This document shows, one piece after another, positions 8,277-17,439 of a stretch of DNA of 64,000 nt (position 1 is its first letter; every line of letters starts with the position of its first letter). The position numbers and the translations under genes were made by a program. The DNA is from Desulfobacterium sp. GTDB taxonomy: Bacteria; Desulfobacterota; Desulfobacteria; Desulfobacterales; Desulfobacteraceae. The DNA lies in the NCBI GenBank assembly GCA_030145245.1, contig JAQYWC010000030.1:62001-126000 (forward strand), written 5' to 3'. The notes beneath the pieces were generated by a model that saw nothing but the letters and a program-made list of their open reading frames with translations, did no database searches and was not told where the DNA came from.

Positions 8277-9155
8277 ATGCAATTTGAAGGAACAACCTAT
8301 AGACCACCGGTTGAAGCAGAGTCCATGTTGTTGCAGGTGACAGTCGGATGTGCTCATAACCAGTGTACCTATTGCAACATGTATGATGATGTCAGTTTTC
8401 GCGTGATAAAGTCAGATCAGATTGAACATGATTTACAAGAAGCCAGACAGATTTTTTCCAAGGCGGAACGAATTTTTCTGGTCAATGGTGATGCCTTTGT
8501 CTTGAGTGCAAACCGATTGAAAAAAATCGCTCAGCTGATCGCGGATTATTTCCCCGAATGCAAGACTATCTCAATGTATTCGTCAATTCGAAATATTCAA
8601 TCAAAAAGTGATGAAGATCTCAAAGAGCTGAAGAGATGTGGAATTAATGATTTGTATGTCGGTATTGAATCCGGATGGGGTCAAGTGGTTTCTCATATTA
8701 AGAAGGGGCATACAATAGAGGAGGCTAAGACAGAGCTTGCCCGCCTCAATGAGGTTGGCATAAATCACATTGCTGGGTTAATGCTTGGTGTCGCAGGAAG
8801 AGCTAAAGGACTGGAGAATGCAGAACACACCGCAGCCTTTTTGAACGAAACAAAACCCAAATTGATATGGGCAGGGACTTTGGGGTTATTTGAGGGGACT
8901 CCGTTGTCAAAAGAAGTTGAAAAAGGGTTGTTTATGCCGGCATCAGAAATTGAAATCCTTGAGGAAGAAAAAGCACTCATCAGAAGTATCAATCTGGAAA
9001 ATGTTCCGTTTTACGGGATTCATCCTACAAACACGCTCCCGGTATTTGGCATTTTACCCAGGGACAAACAAAAAATGATTGATGCAATTGATCTTGGTAT
9101 CAGTCGATTAGGAAAAGATGCTCTGTCAGATTTTTTCAAGCGGGCTTCATTATAA
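8277..9155 (+). CDS. Radical SAM protein, paralogue 1
   Basis: 292 residues, start ATG 8277 behind AAAGGAA. The N-terminus FEGTTYRPPVEAES is followed by the cluster motif GCAHNQCTYCNMY. The spacing is CX4CX2C rather than the common CX3CX2C, as seen in a known set of B12-independent radical SAM proteins with GCSHNxCTFC. Further barrel elements follow: FLVNGDAFVLSANRL (glycine-containing strand), YVGIESGWGQVVSHIKKGHT and LMLGVAGRAKG. The substrate is unknown. It is followed 25 bases later by a second paralogue, so the two are likely co-transcribed and may act as a pair. Confidence 0.87.
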   Translation: MQFEGTTYRPPVEAESMLLQVTVGCAHNQCTYCNMYDDVSFRVIKSDQIEHDLQEARQIFSKAERIFLVNGDAFVLSANRLKKIAQLIADYFPECKTISMYSSIRNIQSKSDEDLKELKRCGINDLYVGIESGWGQVVSHIKKGHTIEEAKTELARLNEVGINHIAGLMLGVAGRAKGLENAEHTAAFLNETKPKLIWAGTLGLFEGTPLSKEVEKGLFMPASEIEILEEEKALIRSINLENVPFYGIHPTNTLPVFGILPRDKQKMIDAIDLGISRLGKDALSDFFKRASL

Positions 9156-9180
9156 TTCATGTCTAAAAAAGGTGAATAGT

Positions 9181-10062
9181 GTGAGATATGAAGGCAAAAT
9201 TTTCAGACCCCCTCTGGAGGGCGACAGCTATCTGCTGCAATGTACGATCGGGTGCTCCCACAATCAATGTACGTTCTGCGGGATGTACAAAGACAGACGA
9301 TACCGCATGCGTTCTCTGCCGGAGATCATAGGTGACATTAAGATGGCAAAAGTTGCATTAGGCCGCCGGCTGCTGAAAGTTTTTTTAGGTGACGGCGATG
9401 CCATCACCATTGAGACGGAGATGCTGCTTGAAATTCTGTCAGAGCTATCTGATGCGTTTCCCTATCTCAGACAAGTCGGCACTTATGTGGGACCACAGGG
9501 TACGCTTAACAAAAGCATTGATGAGTTAAAACAGCTGCGGACAGCAGGGTTAACCATGACTTATTTGGGTGTTGAGTCTGGGGATGACCAGGTTTTGGAG
9601 GCAGTGCGTAAAGGTGCTGTTTCATCGGAGATGCTTCAGGCAGGTCTCAATATTATAGAATCAGGGATGGGTCTGACGGCGATGGTGATGCTGGGACTGG
9701 GTGGCAGAGGTGAAGGTTCAAAAGCCCATGCCCTGGCAACGGCTGAGATGATTAATGAGATGAAACCTCACAATATAGGCATTTTGACAACGGTTCCTGT
9801 TGAGAACACAAGCCTGTTCAGGCAAGTGGAAAAGGGTAAGTTTCAGCTTCTGGATGCTTATGAAACGTTAGAGGAGATGAAAATCCTTTTTGAAAATATC
9901 ACCATCGAAAATTTAGGGATCGACGGAACCCATGTTTCAAATTTTTTGCCCATGATGGGGAGAATGCAAAAGGACAAACAGAAATTGATTGATCAGATCG
10001 ACAATGTTCTAAAAAACAAAAATACAGATCTGATGGGAGTACCTTATATAGGGCGATTCTGA
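9181..10062 (+). CDS. Radical SAM protein, paralogue 2
   Basis: 293 residues. GTG 9181 is taken as start because RYEGKIFRPPLEGDS aligns with the start of paralogue 1 and AAAGGTGA lies 8-14 bases upstream; an ATG at 9118 would overlap the preceding gene. The cluster motif is GCSHNQCTFCGMYKD, again CX4CX2C. Then come VFLGDGDAITIETEMLLEIL, TYLGVESGDDQVLEAVRKGA and VMLGLGGRGEGS. It is clearly homologous to paralogue 1 along its whole length. No accessory cluster domain is visible. Function is unknown. Confidence 0.87.
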   Translation: MRYEGKIFRPPLEGDSYLLQCTIGCSHNQCTFCGMYKDRRYRMRSLPEIIGDIKMAKVALGRRLLKVFLGDGDAITIETEMLLEILSELSDAFPYLRQVGTYVGPQGTLNKSIDELKQLRTAGLTMTYLGVESGDDQVLEAVRKGAVSSEMLQAGLNIIESGMGLTAMVMLGLGGRGEGSKAHALATAEMINEMKPHNIGILTTVPVENTSLFRQVEKGKFQLLDAYETLEEMKILFENITIENLGIDGTHVSNFLPMMGRMQKDKQKLIDQIDNVLKNKNTDLMGVPYIGRF

Positions 10063-10142
10063 AATCTTTGCATATAAATTTGCATATTACCCGCTGGGAA
10101 ATATGCACCTGTGAAATCCTATTTTAAGAGCTTGTTTTTTCA

Positions 10143-10337
10143 ATGGTCAAAGAGACCTTAAGGCGTAATGATATAGGGGGTAAACAAAGACCTCTCTCAG
10201 TATTCTCCCATTGCGATAACCTGGGGGAACTGAAAGGGATCACCGAAGTCTTTCACAAGAGCTTTTCCGAGTGTGAGAGGATCACAATGTATGCAGCGAT
10301 CCAGAACATTGCAGCGAAGCCACCTGTAAATATTTAA
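10143..10337 (+). pseudogene. Remnant of a third radical SAM paralogue
   Basis: A 64-codon frame contains ITEVFHKSFSECERITMYAA then IQNIAAK, which aligns with the middle of paralogue 1 (IADYFPECKTISMYSSIRNI). The cluster motif and the C-terminal half are missing. The start codon is not preceded by a good ribosome site. It is most simply a truncated copy from tandem duplication. Confidence 0.5.
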
Positions 10338-10387
10338 ATTTTAAGAAACGATTGTACTGAACCGAAAGTGGTAAAGAGGAATAATTA

Positions 10388-11594
10388 ATGAAGGTTACCA
10401 GAAGAAAAGCTATGAAGATGATGGCCCTTGGGACGGTTGCAACGTGCCTTGCCCCTACCATGGGAATGGCATTAGGACGAAACGAAAGGTCATTGTTTGA
10501 CCCTGTGAGAATCGGCGGACTTAAGATAAAAAACCGTATGTTCAAAGCCGCAACCTCCATGGAGTTGGGTGATGAGCACGGTCGCCCCACACCCAAGCAC
10601 CTTAAAGTATATGAGGATGCAGCCAAGGGGGGGGGCCGGCTTGATTGTCACAGACGTTACTTTCGCATCCTTCGATGACAGACCTGGGCATGCCGACCTG
10701 AGCATTCATTCGGATGAACAGATCCCCAGCTTCAAGGCCCTGGCTGATACCATCAGGAGCAATGGCGCCAATGCATGCCTTCAGATTGGTTGGGCAGGTT
10801 CAATGACTGTCTCTCACTATCGTTTGGATGAGCGTGAAATCTGGGGTCCTTCTGCAGTCGAGCACCCCATGACCAAGGTCACTCCAAAGGCGATTTCCAA
10901 GAGTGGAATCAAGTATGTCGTGAAGGCCGTGGCTGACGCTGCGCGTAGGGGCAAATTGGCTGGTTTCGATGCTGTTGAACTTCATCTTGCTCACAATTTC
11001 ATGCTGAATCAGTTCCTGGTTCCCTATTACAACAAGAGAACTGACGAATATGGTGGCGGCATCGAGAACAGGACTCGTCTCGCCTTTGAAATAATGGAGG
11101 CGATTCGAGCAGAAGTCGGCCCTGACTATCCTGTCTTCGCCAAGATTCATGGGCAGGATTATCTCGAAAAAGTAGGCATGACCCTTGAAGAGGGAGTGTT
11201 CCTCGCCAAGGGACTGGTCAAACGCGGTGTCACTGCTTTGGAACTCAGTGGTGGTAACCTTATGAAAGGACCTGACACAATGCCTTGGCGTCCTGACCTG
11301 GAAGGAGATCTGAAAGCTCAGACATATTTTGCCAAAGATGCAAAGGTAATGGGTGAGGCTCTCAATGTGCCGTTGATCGTCACTGGTGGGAATCGAAACG
11401 TCAAGGTCATGGAGCGTGTCCTCAATACCACGCCGGATGTCGTGGCCTTCGGCATGAGTCGAACACTCCTTTCCGAACCCGATCTTCCAGGCAAGTGGAT
11501 GAAGGACACAAGCGTCTCCCCGGGATGCATTTCCTGCAACGAGTGTATGGTTAACTATGGCCATGGGCCTACGGTCTGTGCCTTGAATGAATAG
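10388..11594 (+). pseudogene. Tat-exported OYE-family reductase with a frameshift in a G9 tract
   Basis: The first frame (10388-10634) encodes a twin-arginine leader (TRRKAMKMMALGTVATCLA) and the OYE start FDPVRIGGLKIKNRMFKAAT. At nine consecutive G (10627-10635) the homologous frame shifts by one base and continues to 11594 (GLIVTDVTFASFDDRPGHAD through YGGGIENRTR to CISCNECMVNYG). With eight G the gene would be a single 401-residue protein. It resembles the partial OYE at 1-611, including the terminal Cys cluster. The twin-arginine leader implies export of a flavoprotein to the periplasm. The break may be a sequencing slip, phase variation or a recent mutation; everything else is intact. 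A SRPBCC gene follows. Confidence 0.82.
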
Positions 11595-11653
11595 CTAAGT
11601 GCTTCTCGTCAGGAGGCAAGTTGCAATATGAAAGGTGAAAAAGGATAAGCAAG

Positions 11654-12073
11654 ATGATACAGGTTTCGTTAACGAGCAATGTTCAGGCTCCGGCAGAAAA
11701 AGTGTGGGCTGTTGTCGGGGATTTTAACGCGATGCCGAGTTATGTCGAAGCAGTGCAAAACAGTTATGTGGAAGGCTTTGGGATCGGAAGTGTTCGAGAG
11801 TTGACGCTGGCAGATGGCTCCATTCTCCGTGAGAAGCTTGAGAATCACAGCAGTGACACGATGACCTATGAGTACTCAATTGTCGATGGGCCTTTGCCGA
11901 TAAGAAAATATTACTCTTCAGTCATTGTTACCGAGACAGAATCCGGTTGTGAAGTGACCTGGGAAGGGACGTTCTCACCAGATGGTGTTTCCGATGATGA
12001 GGCTTCTGAAATAGTTTCAGGAGTGTACAGCCTTGGTTTGGCTGGGTTGAAAAAGATGTTTTGCAAAAGCTGA
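11654..12073 (+). CDS. SRPBCC-family (polyketide cyclase/START-like) protein
   Basis: 139 residues, a single helix-grip domain: SNVQAPAEKVWAVVGDFNAM, a middle beta-sheet (GIGSVRELTLADGS, REKLENHSSD, MTYEYSIVDGPLP) and a long C-terminal helix (EIVSGVYSLGLAGLKKMF). Such proteins bind hydrophobic ligands in a deep pocket, some act as cyclases or dehydratases. It lies 60 bases after the OYE gene, so it may bind or act on the same substrate. No signal peptide, so cytoplasmic. Confidence 0.85.
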   Translation: MIQVSLTSNVQAPAEKVWAVVGDFNAMPSYVEAVQNSYVEGFGIGSVRELTLADGSILREKLENHSSDTMTYEYSIVDGPLPIRKYYSSVIVTETESGCEVTWEGTFSPDGVSDDEASEIVSGVYSLGLAGLKKMFCKS

Positions 12074-12149
12074 TATTCATATAAATCAGCGGCGAGGCCT
12101 TTGGTCTTGCCGCTGGCAACGGCATAGGGGCATGCTACCCTGGCTGACA

Positions 12150-12600
12150 TGTTTCGGTGATCGAATGGGGTGGGAATGCGTCCCCCCTTCCCTTTTCCGG
12201 TCCTCCTCCGGTGCTTTGGCTGTAATGCAATGGTCTTATTGCGGCATAGTTTGCTTGTCAGCAGTGGCAATAGTGGTTATCCCTTTGCCTACATGGAAAG
12301 ATCGTTATTGCAGTTCCATTTTGCAGGCTTTTTTGATCTCGGTGTTCTTGTGCTGGTTGGTTTAGTTTAAGGTCCTTGGAGGATAGTCTGCTCTTTTGCG
12401 GGTATGAATGGTGATTTTAGGGCGTTGGGTCGAAGGTCTTCTAATCCGTAGATCGCAGGTTCGAGTCCTGCCAGGCGCACCATTAAACTCAAGGCTCTCG
12501 GGAAAATCTCCCTGGGGCTTTTTTTGTTTCTCCGGTCAACCTCCGGTCCTCTTGAATTTTTCCCTTATTGCAATTGGGTTTCTGTTCCATCCCGACACCG
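12150..12600 (+). repeat. Island repeat unit, copy C, with tRNA-Arg(UCU) 3'-end core
   Basis: The core at 12438-12482 is the tRNA-Arg(UCU) 3' half with one change (GATCGCAGG for GGTCGCAGG). The upstream unit includes CTCCTCCGGTGCTTTGGCTG and TTGCTTGTCAGCAGTGGCAA, shared with copy B. Downstream the identity with copy D runs further than with the others, through CAATTGGGTTTCTG and CATCCCG. It separates the radical SAM/OYE cassette from the AraC/operon cassette. Open frames that run across it (for example from 12408) are not genes. Confidence 0.85.
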
Positions 12601-13013
12601 ACCAATTCCCCGACAGAACCGGCATCATCTACGAACAATGGTTCTATGCACCCTATCTCGGCGTGAACCTGGGTGTGGCACGGAAGGGGTTCTTCGCCAA
12701 TGCCTATGGCAAGGGTTCGTTGTGGGCCTGGTCCGATGCTGAAGATCATCATCTGATGAATAACACTGAGTTCGATGACCATGTGAAGAACCAGGACTAC
12801 ATCGGAGTCGGTCTGGAGTTGGGCTACAACATCACCAACCGGTTCTATCTCATGGTGGCATACGATTACCAGAAGTTCACCTCCGAAAAGGACGACACGG
12901 ATATCTTCTACGGCGACACCGGAGAACGGGGGAGCGATCACAACTCCGGCGGAATCGGACATGTATCCAGCGCGGTGCTCCCTATGCTTCAAGTAATAAA
13001 AAAGCAGGGGGAC
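12558..13013 (+). pseudogene. Omptin-like outer-membrane protein fragment
   Basis: About 140 codons read as the C-terminal strands of an outer-membrane beta-barrel: YAPYLGVNLGVARKGFFANA, KGSLWAWSDAEDHHLMNNTE, YIGVGLELGYNITNRFYLMV and AYDYQKFTSEKDDT. The alternating aromatic pattern, and residues such as the SDHNSGG segment, resemble the omptin protease family. No signal peptide or first half is present; the frame enters directly from the repeat unit and the closing strand is lost near 13013. It is a stranded gene fragment. Confidence 0.55.
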
Positions 13014-13036
13014 GCCCGGCATGGGCGTGAACTTAT

Positions 13037-14062
13037 CTATCCTCTGGTGTAATTAATGCTTCCCTGAATTGATTTTCGATATTCTCCGGGGCTGATATTG
13101 TACCATCGTTTGAACGCGCGCTGAAAGGCCGAGGGTTCTGAAAATCCGAGAAGGTAGGCCACCTGCGAATTGGTCATTCCGTTACGTAAATTGTTTTTTG
13201 CCAGATCCTGCCGTGTTTTGAGCAGTATGTCCCGAAACGACGTCCCCTCCATTATCAGCTGCCGGTACAGGGTGCTTCGGGCCATGTTCATTTCTGAGGC
13301 GGCAGCTTCAAGGGTTGTCTCACCATTCGGGAGGCTGGAAATAATATAGGATTTTATTTTTTTCTGTAACGATTCCGGTGCATGGGTTTTACCCATTGAC
13401 AATTCAGCATAGTTCATCAGGACTTTCTGGAGATACGGGTCTCGTGTGGCAATCGGTTGCAGCAAATCGTTTTTCCGGAAAACGATGGAGTTTTCAGGTT
13501 GTTGAAACAGAACGGGTGCCTTAAAAATTTCTTCATACGCCTCTTTGTATCCGGGGTCGGCGTGCTGAAAACTTACACAGACAGGATCATAGCGGCCGTC
13601 TACCAGAGACCGTCCCAGCTCCAGGCCGAATGAAAAATGGTGTTCCGGCAGCCACCTGACCTGATAGGGCGACGTATTGGTATAGGTGAGCCCGATCAGA
13701 TCACCGTGGCCAGACAGTTCCATTTTATCGGTTTCTGATAATAACCTGGAGTATTTGTTGAAATGGAATAACGCATCAGACAAGGTTGAACCGTGCATGG
13801 CAAGCTGGACGACAAAATGAATAGACCTCATGCCTGTTTCTTTTCTAAGGCGAAGGGCCAGAGCCGGATCGCCCGTAGCGTCGATGGCCAGTTCCCACAG
13901 CCTGACAAATGAAGCCATTGGTATCCACCCGTCCAGATCACTGATCCGGGAATGGTGGACGCCTGTCAGTTCCTCGAACGCATCAGGCGATGTCCCATGG
14001 TCCAGTATGATTTCCATCAGAATCTGGCTGGCGGTATAGGATGTTCTGGTTACCTGTTTCAT
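13037..14062 (-). CDS. AraC-family transcriptional regulator
   Basis: 341 residues. The N-terminal 190 residues are the arabinose-binding-like domain type found in OruR/ArgR-like AraC proteins (start ASQILMEIILDHGTSPDAFE). The C-terminal 100 residues hold two helix-turn-helix motifs: ETTLEAAASEMNMARSTLYR and MTNSQVAYLLGFSEPSAFQR followed by AFKRWYNISPGEYRK. It is divergent from the 13-kb operon that starts at 14257, with 194 bases between them, so it is the likely regulator of that operon. The inducer is unknown. Confidence 0.93.
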   Translation of the reverse strand: MKQVTRTSYTASQILMEIILDHGTSPDAFEELTGVHHSRISDLDGWIPMASFVRLWELAIDATGDPALALRLRKETGMRSIHFVVQLAMHGSTLSDALFHFNKYSRLLSETDKMELSGHGDLIGLTYTNTSPYQVRWLPEHHFSFGLELGRSLVDGRYDPVCVSFQHADPGYKEAYEEIFKAPVLFQQPENSIVFRKNDLLQPIATRDPYLQKVLMNYAELSMGKTHAPESLQKKIKSYIISSLPNGETTLEAAASEMNMARSTLYRQLIMEGTSFRDILLKTRQDLAKNNLRNGMTNSQVAYLLGFSEPSAFQRAFKRWYNISPGEYRKSIQGSINYTRG

Positions 14063-14256
14063 AATTTCCTTTTGTGCAATTTCGCGTTTGGCTGTTTCCT
14101 GGGAAATGCCTGTTTGACACGTTAGGTCATTAATCTGAACTCTGTTGTCATTTCATTCTGTCCGCAGGATTAGTATTAAAACAATAATGAAATGAAGGTC
14201 AACAGGAAATCCTTGAATGCAAACGAGATAGAAACAATAAAAGAGAGAGGAACGCG

Positions 14257-15087
14257 ATGGGCCTGGAACAAATCAGAAAAGCGGGTGAAGAACTTTATCA
14301 TAAGCTGCATCTCCCTTCATGGCCGGTGGGAATCACCTATATTGAAAAAGAAGACGACATACCGGAACAGGCAATCCGGCCCTCTTCAATGGGGCAGCAA
14401 TGGAGTTTGTGTCAGGCTGTCACCTATTCACGTCGCCATGGCTGGCATGTGGCCATGACGGCTGAGGATAATTTTTGCGTGCCGGCTTCGGCGTTTCATA
14501 AATGGGTGGATGTATCAGACGAAGACCTGATTGAAAGCCAGGTGCGGCAGGGATGGCATAAAGACCGGAATGCTGAGCAGAACCGGTTTAATTTTTTCAA
14601 AGGCCTGTTTGCCGGGCCGGAAGGTGAAAAAACATTGCGGAAAATGAAAGCGTATATCGGCTTTGTCTGCTCACCCCTCCCCCAGGCTATCATGGAACCG
14701 GATTCCATCATCGTGTTCGGTGACGGCACCCACGTCAATCATATGATTCAGGCGCTGTGCTATGACTACACAATGCCGGCGATGTCCGCATTTGAGGGGT
14801 TCGGGGAAACCTGTTTTAAAGGCGGCCTGGCCCCGTTTATCACCGGCCGGCCCCAGGTGGTGGTTCCAGGCATGGGAGACCGGGCATTTGCGGGGATTAC
14901 CCCGGAGGAACTAGCCGTGGGACTTCCGGCATCGCAATTATCGGCGGTGGTGGAAAATCTCTTCAAGTCCGGCGGTGATCTGAATATCGGGCAGCCGGTG
15001 AAAACCATGCTGCCCATGGGGCTGAATGAATCCATCACGCCGGGATTTACGTATTTGAAAAATAAAATCAGTAAAAAGACTTCATAG
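14257..15087 (+). CDS. DUF169-family protein
   Basis: 276 residues, start ATG 14257 behind AGAGAGGAACGCG. It matches the DUF169 (COG2043) pattern: LHLPSWPVGITYIEKEDDIP, QWSLCQAVTYSRRHGWHVAM, conserved Cys in DNFCVPASAFHKW, and late PQVVVPGMGDRAFAGITPEE. The biochemical role of the family is not established; members often sit beside anaerobic redox or methyl-transfer genes. It has no signal peptide. It is the first gene of the long plus-strand operon. Confidence 0.82.
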   Translation: MGLEQIRKAGEELYHKLHLPSWPVGITYIEKEDDIPEQAIRPSSMGQQWSLCQAVTYSRRHGWHVAMTAEDNFCVPASAFHKWVDVSDEDLIESQVRQGWHKDRNAEQNRFNFFKGLFAGPEGEKTLRKMKAYIGFVCSPLPQAIMEPDSIIVFGDGTHVNHMIQALCYDYTMPAMSAFEGFGETCFKGGLAPFITGRPQVVVPGMGDRAFAGITPEELAVGLPASQLSAVVENLFKSGGDLNIGQPVKTMLPMGLNESITPGFTYLKNKISKKTS

Positions 15088-15157
15088 TAAACGTAACTGC
15101 AAATTTCAAATCGGAAATAATTGCGTTGAATAATATGTGAGCATGAAAGGGAAAACT

Positions 15158-16225
15158 ATGCAAAGCGATATCTATCGACAAATACAGGAACAGCTGGACC
15201 AATATTCCATGGGATTTCCGGCCACAGAATCCAGAATCGAGCTGAAAATCCTTAAATATCTTTTTTCGGAAGCGGATACCGAGATGTTTGCAGCATTGAC
15301 CCCGATACTGGAGACCGTTCATTCGGTGGCTTCCCGTCTGGATCGGGCGGAAGCGGAAGTCGCTGCCCAGTTGGATGACATGGCAGAGAGGGGGTTGTTG
15401 TTCAGGTTGAAAAAAGAGGATGGGTCGCGTTATGGCGCCATACCGTTTGTACACGGGCTTTTTGAATTTCAGGTCAAGGATCTCAGATCTGATTTTGCAA
15501 AAATGGCCAAAGAGTATTTTGATGAAGCGTTTGACGGGGCCATGCAGGTAGGTGCGGATTATTTTTTAAGAACCATTCCTGTGCAGGAATCTATCGATGT
15601 AACCCACAACGTGGCAAGTTATGACGATGCGGTAGAAATTCTGAAAAGCAAACCCTTTATCGTGATCACGGATTGCATTTGCCGTAAAACCGCTGATTTG
15701 ATCGACCATGATTGCGGCAAACCCCTGGAGGCCTGTTTTATGTTCGGTTCCATGGGACAGTATTACCTGGATCGTGCCATGGGGAGAAAAATTACACTGG
15801 AAGAAGCCACGGATATCCTCACAAAATGCCGTGAAGCCGGCCTTGTAACCCAGCCGGCTACATCACAGAACCCGGCCGGCATGTGCAACTGCTGCGGCGA
15901 CTGCTGCGGTGTACTCAGGGCGCTTAACAAACACCCCAGACCGGCGGAAATGGTCTTTTCCAACCATTTTGCCTCAGTCGTAACCGAAGACTGCACCGGC
16001 TGTGAAACATGTCTGGACCGGTGTCAGATGGGTGCGCTCAGCATGAATGATGACGATTTGGCAGTGGTCGATGAAGACCGGTGCATCGGGTGTGGCCTCT
16101 GTGTTACCACCTGCCCTGGGGAGGCAATTAAGCTGGTTCCCAAATCCGAATCGGAATTTCGTACCCCGCCGGCAACCATGGTAGAGCAGATGATGATGAT
16201 GGCTCAAAAAAGAGGAGTGCTGTAA
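15158..16225 (+). CDS. Winged-helix-like 4Fe-4S protein 1
   Basis: 355 residues. ATG 15158 is chosen because AAAGGG lies 7-12 bases upstream. Residues 1-100 look like a helical/winged-helix domain (LFSEADTEMFAALTPILETV, VAAQLDDMAERGLLFRL). A middle cysteine region follows: ITDCICRKTADLIDHDCGKP and EACFMFGS, then the unusual Cys-rich stretch MCNCCGDCCGVLRAL. The C-terminus is a two-cluster ferredoxin (CTGCETCLDRCQMGAL and CIGCGLCVTTCPGEAI). This suggests a cytoplasmic electron carrier or redox sensor with at least three metal sites. It is a full-length paralogue of the next gene. Confidence 0.8.
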   Translation: MQSDIYRQIQEQLDQYSMGFPATESRIELKILKYLFSEADTEMFAALTPILETVHSVASRLDRAEAEVAAQLDDMAERGLLFRLKKEDGSRYGAIPFVHGLFEFQVKDLRSDFAKMAKEYFDEAFDGAMQVGADYFLRTIPVQESIDVTHNVASYDDAVEILKSKPFIVITDCICRKTADLIDHDCGKPLEACFMFGSMGQYYLDRAMGRKITLEEATDILTKCREAGLVTQPATSQNPAGMCNCCGDCCGVLRALNKHPRPAEMVFSNHFASVVTEDCTGCETCLDRCQMGALSMNDDDLAVVDEDRCIGCGLCVTTCPGEAIKLVPKSESEFRTPPATMVEQMMMMAQKRGVL

Positions 16226-16300
16226 TGCCGCGGAATTTGAGGCCGGTGCGCATAAAAATGCCATGTAAAAAGTAAAAAGATTTTAGGCAGGAGAAAAATC

Positions 16301-17401
16301 ATGACCGAATCCGTTTATATCAATCTTTGGAAGAAATTGTATGAGCAAGCCCAGACCGCACCAACAGATGCGAATGGGAACCCACAACCTTCTTTTGTAA
16401 AATATCTTGAACTGACCTATACCCCTGAAGAGGCAGAAATATTGCAGCATATGGATCGGCCCGGGCGATTTGTCGCCACCCGGAACCTGGCAAGTCTCGC
16501 AGATAAACCGGTTGAAGAAGTTGAAGTCCTATTGAGCCTGGTTCATAAAAGAAATGGACTGTTGGGCATGCCCGGTTTTTACTCGCTTCCGCCGGTGCCG
16601 ATCCTTTTCAACAGAAATATGTTCTATCCTGAAGTAAAAGACGGCGACCTTGAAGCGGCGGAACTTTACCAGGATTATTATATTAAAGACAAGTTTTACA
16701 GGTACTATGAGGGTTCCATGAAGGGGACTCCGGTCTTTCGAACCATTCCTATCGAGAGGTCGATTGCGCCGCAACAGAAGGTATTGCCGGCGGAAGAGGC
16801 CCATGACTTTATACTTAATCATGCCCCTGAAGAGCTTGCGCTGGTGCCCTGTCCCTGCCGTACCCGCACGGAAAAAATGGGCGTTCGTGAATGCAGGGAC
16901 AAATTCCCTGTCGGTTTCTGTATCATGATGGGGCTGCCAGCCCTTCATTTTGAAAAGCTGGAGCTCGGAAAACGGGTAACCCGACAGGAAGCGGTCGAAT
17001 ACTTCGATAAAATGCAGGAAAAGGGCCTGGTGGGCCAGACCGACAACACCATTACTGATAATTCCATCATCTGCCTGTGCTGCGGCTGCTGTTGTTCCCA
17101 ACTGCGCGGCAGAACACGGTGGGACAACCCGGATGCCATTTTACCCGCAAATTTTATTCCTGTTGCCGGAGATGACTGTATCGGATGCGAGCTCTGCATA
17201 GAACGCTGTATGTTAGAGGCGCTGACCATGGACGATGAAACAGACCGCCCGGTAGTGGATGCGGACAAATGCATCGGCTGCGGTGTGTGCACATTGACCT
17301 GCCCCCAGGAAACCCTGGCGTTGCATCGGCATGAGCGCTCCACGCCGTTTAACACGGCCAGGGAATTGTTTAAAACGATTGCGTTGGAAAACAGGGAATA
17401 A
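16301..17401 (+). CDS. Winged-helix-like 4Fe-4S protein 2
   Basis: 366 residues, start ATG 16301 behind GGCAGGAGAA. Same architecture as the preceding protein: an N-terminal helical domain (YTPEEAEILQHMDRPGRFVA), a central cysteine set (VPCPCRTRTEKMGVRECRDK ... GFCIMMG), the Cys-rich ICLCCGCCCSQLRG stretch and a C-terminal ferredoxin (CIGCELCIERCMLEAL, CIGCGVCTLTCPQETL). The two probably arose by duplication and may form a heterodimer. The reaction is not known. An intergenic gap of 75 bases separates them; the next gene starts 38 bases after this one. Confidence 0.8.
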   Translation: MTESVYINLWKKLYEQAQTAPTDANGNPQPSFVKYLELTYTPEEAEILQHMDRPGRFVATRNLASLADKPVEEVEVLLSLVHKRNGLLGMPGFYSLPPVPILFNRNMFYPEVKDGDLEAAELYQDYYIKDKFYRYYEGSMKGTPVFRTIPIERSIAPQQKVLPAEEAHDFILNHAPEELALVPCPCRTRTEKMGVRECRDKFPVGFCIMMGLPALHFEKLELGKRVTRQEAVEYFDKMQEKGLVGQTDNTITDNSIICLCCGCCCSQLRGRTRWDNPDAILPANFIPVAGDDCIGCELCIERCMLEALTMDDETDRPVVDADKCIGCGVCTLTCPQETLALHRHERSTPFNTARELFKTIALENRE

Positions 17402-17439
17402 TTTTGATATCAAAAAAAACATATTTTCAAGGAGAAGTC

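Noticed and set aside
10800-11564. Long minus-strand open frame (254 codons) opposite the OYE gene
   Set aside because: It is antisense to a well-conserved barrel and has no domain, leader or ribosome site of its own.
12408-13052. Single 214-codon frame starting before the tRNA core of copy C
   Set aside because: The first 50 codons are translated repeat and tRNA sequence; only the later part resembles a protein (barrel fragment).
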